Below are positions 34,859-42,699 of a stretch of 64,000 nucleotides of DNA, one piece after another. The notes under the pieces are model-generated. The model saw only the letters and a program-made list of their open reading frames with translations, was not told the origin of the DNA and made no database searches. The stretch spans positions 266,558 to 330,557 of the forward strand of contig NZ_FBYA01000002.1 of NCBI RefSeq assembly GCF_001517545.1. The letters run 5' to 3'. The DNA comes from Limnohabitans sp. Rim47 (lineage in GTDB: Bacteria > Pseudomonadota > Gammaproteobacteria > Burkholderiales > Burkholderiaceae_C). The translations under genes and the position numbers were made by a program. The stretch's first letter is position 1. Every line of letters begins with the position of its first letter.

Positions 34859-34934
34859 TTTTGTAGGAGCCAGCCTGCTGGCGATGGAGCCTGATGGTCG
34901 CCCGACCATCGCTTGCAGGCAAGCTCCTACAAAA
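34859..34934. repeat. Pseudomonas-type REP pair (BIME-like) between hemA and prfA
   Basis: Two inverted copies share the core GTAGGAGC-nn-GCCTGC-nn-GCGATGG. One is at 34863-34887 and the other is on the opposite strand at about 34906-34930. Each copy has its own small hairpin, CCAG-CCTG-CTGG in the first and CTTG-CCTG-CAAG in the second, so the stem bases covary. The whole element folds into one long palindrome bounded by TTTTGTAGGAGC/GCTCCTACAAAA. Confidence 0.9.
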
Positions 34935-34959
34935 CGCGTCCTATTCAAGTCACCGTCCC

Positions 34960-36048
34960 ATGAAACCCTTTCTCATCCAACAACTCGAACGCTACGCCTT
35001 GCGCCTGACCGAGCTGGACTTTTTGTTGTCCCGCGAAGACATCATGGCCGACATGGCGCAGTTCCTGAAGCTCTCGCGTGAACACGCCGAGGTCAATGCC
35101 GTAGCGACCCGATTTGCCCGATTTCAGCAATGCAACGCCGACCTGGCTGCCGCACAAGCCATGCTGGCCGACGCCGAGCTGCGTGAGATGGCCGAAGAAG
35201 AAGTCAGCAGCGCTGTGGCCGAGCTGCAAACACTCGAGGCCGATTTGCAGCGCATGCTGCTGCCCAAAGACCCCGACGACGCTCGCCCAGCTTTTGTCGA
35301 AATCCGCGCCGGCACCGGGGGCGACGAGTCGGCCCTTTTCGCCGGCGACTTGCTGCGCATGTACTCGCGCTTTGCCGAGAGCCAAGGCTGGCGGTGCGAG
35401 ATCGTTTCGGAATCGGTGAGTGAATTGGGCGGCTACAAAGAAGTGGTGGTCCGCATCGAAGGCGACAACGTTTATGGCGCACTCAAATTCGAGTCGGGCG
35501 GTCACCGCGTGCAGCGCGTGCCCGCCACCGAAACACAAGGCCGCATCCACACCAGCGCCTGCACCGTGGCGGTCTTGGCCGAGCCGGACGAAGCCGAAGC
35601 CATCAAGATCAACCCCTCGGATTTGCGCATTGACACCTACCGCGCCAGCGGTGCGGGCGGGCAGCACATCAACAAAACCGACTCGGCGGTGCGCATCACC
35701 CACTTGCCCACCGGCATCGTGGCCGAGTGCCAAGATGGTCGCAGCCAGCACAGCAACAAGGCCCAGGCCCTGAAAGTGCTCACCGCTCGCATTCAAGAAA
35801 AAGACCGCGCCGAACGCGCCGCAAAAGACGCCGCCGAGCGCAAAAGCCTGATTGGCAGCGGCGACCGCTCAGACCGCATCCGCACTTACAACTTCCCGCA
35901 AGGCCGCCTGACCGACCACCGCATCAACCTGACCTTGTACAAGCTGCTGAGCATCATGGAAGGCGATTTGCAAGACGTGGTTCACGCCTTGCAAAGCTAC
36001 GAAGCGGCCGAGCAACTGGCCGCGCTGGAAATCGGGGCAACCGCTTAA
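34960..36048 (+). CDS. prfA: Peptide chain release factor 1
   Basis: This 362-residue RF1 recognises UAA and UAG. It has the recognition segment RVPATETQGRIHTSACT (P-x-T motif) and the catalytic GGQ in SGAGGQHINKTDSAVRITH. The start at 34960 (MKPFLIQQLERYA) follows the REP pair by 25 bp. Its stop shares one base with the prmC start (TAATG). Confidence 0.98.
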   Translation: MKPFLIQQLERYALRLTELDFLLSREDIMADMAQFLKLSREHAEVNAVATRFARFQQCNADLAAAQAMLADAELREMAEEEVSSAVAELQTLEADLQRMLLPKDPDDARPAFVEIRAGTGGDESALFAGDLLRMYSRFAESQGWRCEIVSESVSELGGYKEVVVRIEGDNVYGALKFESGGHRVQRVPATETQGRIHTSACTVAVLAEPDEAEAIKINPSDLRIDTYRASGAGGQHINKTDSAVRITHLPTGIVAECQDGRSQHSNKAQALKVLTARIQEKDRAERAAKDAAERKSLIGSGDRSDRIRTYNFPQGRLTDHRINLTLYKLLSIMEGDLQDVVHALQSYEAAEQLAALEIGATA

Positions 36049-36905
36049 TGAACGCCGCCCCCCTCACCTTGGCCCAATGCCTGAGCCAGGCCCATGCACA
36101 GGGCATGGCCCGAGTCGACGCACAGGTGCTGCTGCTGCACAGCGTGGGCCGACCACTGCATGACCGTGCCTGGCTGCTGGCCCACGACCGCGACAGCCTG
36201 ACGTCCATACAGCAAGCCACATGGCAAGACGCGCTCCAGCGCCGCCAGGGCGGCGAGCCGGTGGCCTACATCACCGGGCGAAAAGATTTTTTTGGATTGA
36301 CCTTGGCTGTGGATGCCCGAGTGCTGGACCCGCGCCCCGACACCGAAACCCTGGTGGAATGGGCCTTGGCCACCCTGCCTGCACACCATGCACCGAACAC
36401 CACCAGCTGGCGCATTCTCGACTTGGGCACCGGCAGCGGCGCGGTGGCTTTGGCCCTGCAACATGCACGCCCCGATGCACAGGTGTGGGCGGTGGACGCC
36501 AGTGAAGACGCTTTGGCCGTGGCCAGCGCCAATGCACAACGTCTGAATTTACCGGTGCAATTTGTGCGCAGCCACTGGATGGATGCGGTGGCAGGCCCGT
36601 TTGAGTTGATCGTCTCCAACCCCCCTTATGTGGCCGAGCATGACCCGCACCTGGCGGCCCTGACCCACGAGCCCTTGCAAGCCCTGACCAGCGGTGCCGA
36701 TGGGCTCGATGACATTCGCCAGATCATTGGCCAAGCCCCCAGCCGATTGACCCCGGGCGGCTGGCTTTTGCTGGAACATGGATGGGATCAGGCCCAAGCC
36801 GTGCAGCAACTGCTGCGCGAGGCAGGGTTTGGACTGGTCCGGTCACACCAGGATCTGTCGGGTGTTGACCGTTGCACAGGTGGGTGCTTTGAATCAGAGA
36901 GATAA
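36048..36905 (+). CDS. prmC: Release factor glutamine methyltransferase
   Basis: This 285-residue SAM methyltransferase modifies the Gln of the GGQ motif of release factors. The SAM loop is LDLGTGSGAVALAL (about 124-137) and the catalytic NPPY is at 191-194. GEPVAYITGRKDFFGL is the conserved family segment. It is translationally coupled to prfA. Confidence 0.97.
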   Translation: MNAAPLTLAQCLSQAHAQGMARVDAQVLLLHSVGRPLHDRAWLLAHDRDSLTSIQQATWQDALQRRQGGEPVAYITGRKDFFGLTLAVDARVLDPRPDTETLVEWALATLPAHHAPNTTSWRILDLGTGSGAVALALQHARPDAQVWAVDASEDALAVASANAQRLNLPVQFVRSHWMDAVAGPFELIVSNPPYVAEHDPHLAALTHEPLQALTSGADGLDDIRQIIGQAPSRLTPGGWLLLEHGWDQAQAVQQLLREAGFGLVRSHQDLSGVDRCTGGCFESER

Positions 36906-36945
36906 TCCACACCATCCGAAATCGGCACCATTTGGAGCAAAGACC

Positions 36946-37269
36946 ATGAGCGACACCCAACAACGCATCGACGAACTCGTCAAAGGCAACGACATCACCC
37001 TGTTCATGAAGGGCAGCGCCAGCTTCCCCATGTGCGGTTTTTCTGGCCGTGCCATTCAGATCCTGAAGGCCGTTGGCGTCGATACCAAGACCGTCAAGAC
37101 AGTCAACGTACTGGACGATGCAGAGATTCGCCAGGGCATCAAGGAATACAGTAACTGGCCCACCATTCCCCAGCTCTACGTCAAGGGCGAGTTTATTGGC
37201 GGCTCGGACATCATGATGGAAATGTACGAATCGGGCGAATTGCAACAGGTGATCAACGGCCAAGCCTGA
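36946..37269 (+). CDS. grxD: Monothiol glutaredoxin Grx4
   Basis: This 107-residue monothiol glutaredoxin has the CGFS active site (Cys30 in SFPMCGFS), the cis-Pro loop NWPTIPQLYV and the GG-D motif GEFIGGSDIMMEM. Grx4 proteins carry a 2Fe-2S cluster with glutathione and deliver clusters to client proteins. It follows prmC in the same direction, and a bidirectional terminator closes the unit. Confidence 0.97.
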   Translation: MSDTQQRIDELVKGNDITLFMKGSASFPMCGFSGRAIQILKAVGVDTKTVKTVNVLDDAEIRQGIKEYSNWPTIPQLYVKGEFIGGSDIMMEMYESGELQQVINGQA

Positions 37270-37331
37270 TTAGCCTGGCGGGCACACACCCTTGGTCTCA
37301 AGGGTCTGAATTTAAAGCCCCGAAGCCATGA

Positions 37332-37359
37332 AAAAAGCCAGTCAATTGACTGGCTTTTT
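37332..37359. terminator. Bidirectional terminator between grxD and the diheme cytochrome
   Basis: The perfect palindrome AAAAAGCCAGTC-AATT-GACTGGCTTTTT has T-runs on both strands. It serves grxD on the plus strand and the cytochrome gene on the minus strand. Confidence 0.95.
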
Positions 37360-37378
37360 GCTTTCTACCGAGTTCAGC

Positions 37379-38038
37379 TCAACGGAACTTCGATTGTGGA
37401 ATGACTTTCACATCGCCGTCCAGAGAACCGATGTAACCCGCAATCGCTTTCAATTCGGTATTGGAGAACTGCTTGGCGATGCCACCCATCACGCCATTGT
37501 TGCGACCCCAAGTGGCTTGGTTTTCCACTTTGTAAGATTTGAGGGCCACGAACAAGAAGTCTTTGTGCTGGCCGGCAATCTTAGGGTAGCTCGGGTCAAT
37601 GGGCTTGGAGAAGTTGTCGCCGTGGCAAGAGACGCAAGCGCCCTTTTGCAGCAAAGCAGCCACTTTGGCATCGGGGGTCTTGGGCGCTGTGGCCACAGGC
37701 TCGGTTTTGCCGTGTTGCTCGTAATAAGCGGACAGGTCAGCGATGTCTTGATCGCTCAGGCTATTCGCAATGCCGCGCATGGTGGGGTGCTTGCGCTCCC
37801 CTTTTTTGTAGGCGGTAAGGGCCGAAGCGATGTATTTTGCATTTTGGCCGGAGATCATCGGCACGCGATAAACCTCAGGGAAACTGGCTTGGTAGCCCTT
37901 GATGCCGTGGCAGCCGATGCACATGGCAATCTTCTGTTCAGCGGCTTTGGCATCGCCCTTGATCTCTTGGGCATGGGCGGAAATAGCGGTCACTGAGGCG
38001 ACAGCCAAGGCAAACATTGAGGTCAGGAGCTGGTTCAT
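37379..38038 (-). CDS. Diheme cytochrome c (c4 type)
   Basis: This 219-residue periplasmic cytochrome has a signal peptide (MNQLLTSMFALAVASVTAISAHA) and two haem sites, CIGCH and CVSCH, in two similar halves, each with a downstream Met ligand region. Cytochrome c4 passes electrons from the bc1 complex to terminal oxidases. The start at 38038 is the first ATG that opens the signal peptide. A perfect FNR-type palindrome lies just upstream. Confidence 0.92.
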   Translation of the reverse strand: MNQLLTSMFALAVASVTAISAHAQEIKGDAKAAEQKIAMCIGCHGIKGYQASFPEVYRVPMISGQNAKYIASALTAYKKGERKHPTMRGIANSLSDQDIADLSAYYEQHGKTEPVATAPKTPDAKVAALLQKGACVSCHGDNFSKPIDPSYPKIAGQHKDFLFVALKSYKVENQATWGRNNGVMGGIAKQFSNTELKAIAGYIGSLDGDVKVIPQSKFR

Positions 38039-38060
38039 TTTGCTTACACAATCCAAATGA

Positions 38061-38074
38061 TTGATAAAAATCAA
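38061..38074. promoter_or_regulatory. Perfect FNR/Anr-type box
   Basis: TTGATAAAAATCAA matches TTGAT-N4-ATCAA exactly. On the minus strand a perfect -10, TATAAT, lies at 38086-38081, so the box sits near the start site of the cytochrome gene, a position that suggests repression without oxygen. It could also influence the moxR promoter on the plus strand. Confidence 0.65.
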
Positions 38075-38145
38075 CTGCGGATTATATCGGGCTGGCCCTC
38101 ATAATCCTGACAAGCTTCTTTCCTGTTTTTGAGAACTCTCCGATC

Positions 38146-38988
38146 ATGAAATTCCAAGGTACCGAAAACTACGTCGCCACTCAGGACCTGATGCTGGCCG
38201 TGAACGCTGCCATCACACTCAAGCGGCCTTTGCTGGTCAAGGGTGAACCAGGCACCGGCAAGACCATGCTGGCCGAAGAAGTAGCCCAAGCCTTGGGCCT
38301 GCCGCTGCTGCAGTGGCACATCAAATCCACCACCAAAGCACAGCAAGGCTTGTACGAATACGACGCCGTCAGCCGACTGCGCGACAGCCAGCTGGGTGAG
38401 GCAAAGGTCAAGGACATCGAGAACTACATCATCAAGGGCGTGCTGTGGCAGGCCTTCACCTCGGAAACCCCGGTGGCCATCTTGATCGATGAAATCGACA
38501 AAGCCGACATCGAATTCCCCAACGACCTGTTGCGTGAAATCGACCGCATGGAGTTTTACTGCTATGAAACACGCCAACTGATCAAGGCCAAAACCCGCCC
38601 GTTGGTTTTCATCACCTCGAACAACGAAAAAGAACTGCCCGACGCCTTTTTGCGCCGCTGCTTCTTTCACTACATCAAGTTCCCCGAAGCGGACACCATG
38701 CGCCAAATTGTGGCGGTGCACTTCCCCACGCTCAAGCAAGACCTGCTGGCCTTGGCGCTCAAGACGTTTTATGACGTCCGCAACCTGCCAGGCCTGAAGA
38801 AAAAGCCCTCGACCAGCGAGCTGTTGGACTGGCTCAAGCTGTTGGTGGCCGAAGACATCCCCCTCGAAGCCCTGCAAAGCGCGGACCAAAAAGTGTCTGT
38901 CCCACCGCTGGTGGGTGCCCTGCTGAAAAACGAGCAAGACGTGACTTTGTTTGAAAAGCTGGTGTTCATGAACCAGCGCAACCGCTGA
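38146..38988 (+). CDS. MoxR-family AAA+ ATPase
   Basis: This 280-residue ATPase has Walker A GEPGTGKT (33-40), Walker B VAILIDEIDKAD, sensor 1 FITSNNEKELP and the arginine-finger region LRRCFFHYI. MoxR ATPases work with VWA proteins as metal-insertion or complex-assembly chaperones. The VWA partner is encoded two genes downstream in the same operon. Confidence 0.95.
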   Translation: MKFQGTENYVATQDLMLAVNAAITLKRPLLVKGEPGTGKTMLAEEVAQALGLPLLQWHIKSTTKAQQGLYEYDAVSRLRDSQLGEAKVKDIENYIIKGVLWQAFTSETPVAILIDEIDKADIEFPNDLLREIDRMEFYCYETRQLIKAKTRPLVFITSNNEKELPDAFLRRCFFHYIKFPEADTMRQIVAVHFPTLKQDLLALALKTFYDVRNLPGLKKKPSTSELLDWLKLLVAEDIPLEALQSADQKVSVPPLVGALLKNEQDVTLFEKLVFMNQRNR

Positions 38989-38997
38989 GCTGCCGCC

Positions 38998-39234
38998 ATG
39001 ACTACACCCAACCCCTTGCTCGAAGGCCTGTCTGACGCTGTCGGCTTCGTTGGCGGTGCCTTGGCTGGCTATTGGGCCGGCAAGTTGCTCGGCTGGAACA
39101 TTTTCAGCGCAGGCTATGACAACGCCAGCATCGGCGGCATTTTGCTGGTCGGCCTGGGCGGCGGCGCTGGCTTACACCTGGCGCGCTTTTGGCGCGGTAA
39201 ACAAAAATCCAAAGATTCCGACACACCGTCATGA
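38998..39234 (+). CDS. Small glycine-rich membrane protein
   Basis: This 78-residue protein of unknown function has two glycine-rich hydrophobic stretches (VGFVGGALAGYWAGKLLG and GGILLVGLGGGAGLHLA) resembling glycine zippers, and a basic C-terminal tail. It lies 9 bp after moxR and its stop overlaps the acetyltransferase start (ATGA), which supports it as a real gene. Confidence 0.7.
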   Translation: MTTPNPLLEGLSDAVGFVGGALAGYWAGKLLGWNIFSAGYDNASIGGILLVGLGGGAGLHLARFWRGKQKSKDSDTPS

Positions 39235-39860
39235 GCGCCTGGATCACCCCCACAACCCTGAGCGGTCAGCATGTGGCACTGGTGCCTCTGGCTGCCACAC
39301 ACCACGACGATCTGGTGGAGGCCGTGTGCGATGGTGAACTCTGGCAGCTTTGGTACACCGCCATTCCCACCCCCGAGGGCATGGCCGCCGAAATCACACG
39401 CCGACTTGACTTGCAAACCAAAGGCAGCATGTGTCCGTTTGCCGTGATCGAGCCGGCATCTGGCCGCGCCGTCGGCATGACCACTTACATGAACATCGAT
39501 GCGACCCACCGCCGCGTCGAAATCGGCTCGACCTGGTACCGCCAAAGCGTGCAACGCAGCCCGCTGAACACCGAGGCCAAACGCCTGTTGCTGACCCATG
39601 CATTTGAGCAACTGGGCTGCATCGCGGTGGAGTTGCGCACGCATTACTTCAACCAGCAAAGCCGACGTGCCATCGAGCGCTTGGGCGCCAAGCTCGACGG
39701 CGTGCTGCGCAGCCACCAAATCAACCCGCACCCCATGGCGGCAGGCAGCCTGCGCGACACCTGCGTGTACAGCATCATCGCCAGCGAGTGGCCGTCGGTG
39801 AAGGCGCATCTGGACTTTCAATTGAGCCGCAACGGCCTCGAGGGCAAACGGCCATGCTGA
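39231..39860 (+). CDS. GNAT acetyltransferase (RimJ/RimL-like)
   Basis: This 209-residue protein has the GNAT pattern of the RimJ/RimL group: LVPLAATHHDDL at the N-terminus, AVGMTTYMNIDATHRRVEIGSTWY and NQQSRRAIERLGAKLDGVLRSH, which includes the acetyl-CoA-binding part. It may acetylate protein N-termini or small amines. It is co-transcribed with moxR and overlaps the VWA gene by 7 bp. Confidence 0.9.
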   Translation: MSAWITPTTLSGQHVALVPLAATHHDDLVEAVCDGELWQLWYTAIPTPEGMAAEITRRLDLQTKGSMCPFAVIEPASGRAVGMTTYMNIDATHRRVEIGSTWYRQSVQRSPLNTEAKRLLLTHAFEQLGCIAVELRTHYFNQQSRRAIERLGAKLDGVLRSHQINPHPMAAGSLRDTCVYSIIASEWPSVKAHLDFQLSRNGLEGKRPC

Positions 39861-41038
39861 TCGATTTTTTCTACACTCTGCGTGCAGCCAAGTTACCGGT
39901 TTCGGTGCGCGAGTACCTGACCCTGCTGGAAGCCTTGCAAGCCAATGTGGTCGGCCCGGCATCTGAGGCCTGCAGCATCGACGATTTTTACCACCTGGCC
40001 CGAACGGTCATGGTCAAAGACGAAAAGCATTTCGACAAGTTTGACAAAGCTTTTGGCGCCTACTTCAAGGGCGTGGAGATGCTGACCGACTTCACCAAAG
40101 AAGTGCCGCTCGACTGGCTCGAAAAAATCCTGCAAAAAGAACTCACGCCCGAACAAAAAGCGGCCATCGAGAAGATGGGCTGGGACGAGTTGATGGAGAC
40201 GCTAAAAAAACGCCTCGAAGAACAAAAAGAACGCCACGAAGGCGGCAACAAGTGGATCGGAAAAGGCGGCACCTCTCCCTTTGGCAACGGTGGACACAAC
40301 CCGCAGGGCATCCGCATCGGCGGCAAAGGTGGCAACAAGAGTGCTGTCAAGGTGTGGGAACAACGGGCCTACAAGGACTACGACGACCAGCAAGAGCTGG
40401 GCACGCGCAACATCAAAGTGGCTCTGCGCCGCTTGCGCCGTTTCGCCCGCGAAGGTTCACACGACGAGCTGGACTTGGACGGCACCATACGCAAGACCGC
40501 AGCCAATGCCGGTTACCTCGACATCATGATGCGGCCGGAGCGCCATAACAACGTGAAGGTGCTGCTGCTCATGGATGTGGGCGGCACCATGGACGACCAC
40601 ATTGCCCGCGTCGAAGAAATGTTTTCGGCCGTCAAGGCCGAGTTCAAGCACCTTGATTTTTATTACTTCCACAACTGCGTCTATGACTTCATGTGGAAGA
40701 ACAACAAGCGCCGCTATGCAGAGAAGTTTCCAACCTGGGACATCCTGCGCAAATACAACAAAGACTACAAGCTGATCTTCATCGGGGACGCCACCATGAG
40801 CCCTTATGAGATTTTGCAAAAAGGCGGCAGCGTCGAATACAACAACGAAGAGGCCGGGGCCGAGTGGCTGCAACGCCTGACGCACACCTTCCCCAAGTTC
40901 GCCTGGATCAACCCCGAGCCACAAGGCGTCTGGCAGTACCGCCAAAGCATTTCGATCATTCAGCAGCTCATGAGCAACCGCATGTATCCACTGACCCTCA
41001 AGGGGTTGGAAGATGCGATGCGGATGCTCAGCAAGTGA
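39854..41038 (+). CDS. VWA (CoxE-like) protein
   Basis: This 394-residue protein matches the CoxE-like VWA family: FFYTLRAAKLPVSVREYLTLLEAL at the start, a charged middle region, and the VWA domain from about residue 230 with the MIDAS variant LLMDVGGTMDDH and FIGDATMSPYEI. It is the partner of the MoxR ATPase. Together such pairs assemble or activate enzymes. The target is unknown here. The tRNA-Arg gene follows 40 bp later. Confidence 0.93.
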   Translation: MLIDFFYTLRAAKLPVSVREYLTLLEALQANVVGPASEACSIDDFYHLARTVMVKDEKHFDKFDKAFGAYFKGVEMLTDFTKEVPLDWLEKILQKELTPEQKAAIEKMGWDELMETLKKRLEEQKERHEGGNKWIGKGGTSPFGNGGHNPQGIRIGGKGGNKSAVKVWEQRAYKDYDDQQELGTRNIKVALRRLRRFAREGSHDELDLDGTIRKTAANAGYLDIMMRPERHNNVKVLLLMDVGGTMDDHIARVEEMFSAVKAEFKHLDFYYFHNCVYDFMWKNNKRRYAEKFPTWDILRKYNKDYKLIFIGDATMSPYEILQKGGSVEYNNEEAGAEWLQRLTHTFPKFAWINPEPQGVWQYRQSISIIQQLMSNRMYPLTLKGLEDAMRMLSK

Positions 41039-41062
41039 GTCTTTGGCTGCAAGGCGGCCCTG

Positions 41063-41068
41063 TAAAAT
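41063..41068 (+). promoter_or_regulatory. Candidate -10 of the tRNA-Arg gene
   Basis: TAAAAT lies 10 bp before the tRNA 5' end. The -35 is unclear. Confidence 0.4.
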
Positions 41069-41078
41069 ACTGCGCATT

Positions 41079-41153
41079 GCCACCGTAGTTCAATGGATAG
41101 AACTCTCCCCTCCTAAGGGAGTGATACAGGTTCGATTCCTGTCGGGGGCACCA
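41079..41153 (+). tRNA. tRNA-Arg(CCT) with encoded CCA
   Basis: The cloverleaf fits. The acceptor is GCCACCG with CGGGGGC, the D-arm is GTTC/GAAC, the anticodon arm is CTCCC-CTCCTAA-GGGAG with anticodon CCT, and the T-arm is ACAGG-TTCGATT-CCTGT. The discriminator is A and CCA is encoded at 41151-41153. There is one A4-G69 mismatch in the acceptor stem. It decodes AGG. Confidence 0.95.
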
Positions 41154-41186
41154 AACTTAAAACGTCTGCACTGCCCTGCCGGTCGT

Positions 41187-41612
41187 TCACCCCCTGATCG
41201 GCCCTGCCGCCACCAAACGCTGAATGGCTCGTTGCAATGGGGCTGCCCGAGCTGTTTGCCCCACAGAGTTCACGCTGTAACGATGTCCCGATGGCAGCAG
41301 GTGCAACTGAACGCCCAGCATTTCAATCTGCTCAAGGCTTTCAAGTTCGTTCACATTGGATTGCATCTGCGACGGATCAATCAAGGTCACGGTGCCTTGG
41401 CCAATGACTTCAATGGCAGCGCCCCGCTCGATCACCAAAGCGGTATCTTCGTCGATACCGACCCCCAGCAAAAACGGTTCAGGTGAAAGGACTGGTGCAG
41501 TGACTGGTAGGCCGGGGTGTCCCACAAGGCATCCATAAGTTTGGACTGATCTCCACCGCTCATGAAAATGCCATTGGCTTGCAAGTTCGCGTCGGTACAC
41601 GTGCAGGCATTG
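41187..41612 (-). pseudogene. Cyanophycinase (peptidase S51) remnant
   Basis: Two pieces of a cyanophycinase lie in different minus-strand frames. The upstream piece reads NGIFMSGGDQSKLMDALWDTPAYQ, the family's GGDQ substrate segment. The downstream piece reads GVGIDEDTALVIERGAAIEVIG and ends LGVQLHLLPSGHRYSV, the family C-terminal part. The region between, which should contain the catalytic GTSAGA serine motif, is missing, and the frame shifts at about 41480. So the gene is deleted internally, frameshifted and non-functional. Cyanophycinase degrades the storage polymer multi-L-arginyl-poly-L-aspartate. It sits directly beside the tRNA-Arg gene. Confidence 0.75.
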
Positions 41613-41649
41613 CCCAGGGAACTTCACAGCGCTGTGTGCGTTGGCCCCT

Positions 41650-42648
41650 TCAAAATGCCACTTTTTCAGCTTCGAGATAGGCCAAGCTGATGTACTTGCC
41701 GATGTTGCCTTCATAGCCCTGCATGGTCTTGGCACGCAAGGTCACACGCGGGTCTTTCAAGACGGCCAGTTTGGCCTCGGCTTCTGACTGACCGTCTTCG
41801 ACCGCCTTCAGGCAAGGCGCCCATATGCCCGCCAAGAAATCACCATAAGTCTGGAGCAGGTCTTTACCGGGCTGGCCATGGCCCGGCACCCAGATCTGTT
41901 CGCCCGCTGCCGCCATCAGCGCTTTGTAGTATTTGAAGGTGCCAGGGTATGAGCCTTCGTCCATGTTGGCAATGCGGTTGGTCATGGCGATATCGCCCAC
42001 TGCGGTGAGCTTGTCCTGCACTACTTCCACGCACAAATCAGAAGGGGTGTGCGCCGTGCCGTAATGGTGCATGCGCAAGCTCACGTCGCCAAACTGAATC
42101 ACCTGGCCGTGCTGAACTGGCGTGTTGGGCAAGACCACCTCGGTGCCCAAGGTGGACTGGTTGGTCCAGCGCTCCATCAGACTGCGCCAAAGATTGCCCT
42201 CTGCCCCCTTGAGTTTTTCCATGGTGCTGGGCAATGCATAAATGGGCAGCTTGTCGCCGTAGGTTTTGACAAAAGCGTGGTTACCCAGCCAATGGTCGCC
42301 GTGGTAATGACTATTGAACACAGCCACCACAGGCTTGTCGGTCACCTTGCGGATCATGCGGATGGCCATTTGGCCGATTTGCAAAGAGGCACCTGAGTCG
42401 ATCACCACCACACCAGCCGAGGTCACGACAAAAATCACATTGGCCATCATGCCACGGTTTTCAGGGGTGGGAAACCCATCGGTAGAGTAGATCAGCCAGA
42501 CGTGCGCCGACAATTGTTTGGCAGGAATGTCTGCCACGGGCGGTCCTTCAATGAACTCCTGCGTTTGTTGTGCCAGCAAACGGGCCTCAGGCCACAAAGC
42601 GGCACTGCCCAATACGGCACTGCCCAATATCAAATGTCTTCTTTTCAT
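41650..42648 (-). CDS. soxH: SoxH-like metallo-beta-lactamase-fold hydrolase
   Basis: This 332-residue exported protein has the metal-binding motif HYHGDH plus later His and Asp ligands (VGDIAMTNRI, WVPGHGQPG). The N-terminus MKRRHLILGSAVLGSAALWPEA looks like a Tat-type leader. The start at 42648 opens the signal. SoxH is often the last gene of sox clusters and is not needed for thiosulfate oxidation in vitro. It is separated from soxB by a terminator-like hairpin. Confidence 0.85.
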   Translation of the reverse strand: MKRRHLILGSAVLGSAALWPEARLLAQQTQEFIEGPPVADIPAKQLSAHVWLIYSTDGFPTPENRGMMANVIFVVTSAGVVVIDSGASLQIGQMAIRMIRKVTDKPVVAVFNSHYHGDHWLGNHAFVKTYGDKLPIYALPSTMEKLKGAEGNLWRSLMERWTNQSTLGTEVVLPNTPVQHGQVIQFGDVSLRMHHYGTAHTPSDLCVEVVQDKLTAVGDIAMTNRIANMDEGSYPGTFKYYKALMAAAGEQIWVPGHGQPGKDLLQTYGDFLAGIWAPCLKAVEDGQSEAEAKLAVLKDPRVTLRAKTMQGYEGNIGKYISLAYLEAEKVAF

Positions 42649-42664
42649 TGGGATCCCCTCACGC

Positions 42665-42694
42665 AAAAACACAGTGCCTTTCGGCACTGTGTTT
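42665..42694 (-). terminator. Terminator between soxB and soxH
   Basis: A perfect 12-bp stem (42667-42678 with 42683-42694) with a 4-nt loop is followed on the minus strand by TTTTTG. Confidence 0.85.
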
Positions 42695-42699
42695 GTCCA

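Noticed and set aside
41187..41735. A 182-codon minus-strand frame after the tRNA
   Set aside because: Its 5' half overlaps the soxH 3' end and has no similarity, while its 3' half is only the C-terminal piece of a cyanophycinase. I call a pseudogene instead of an intact gene.
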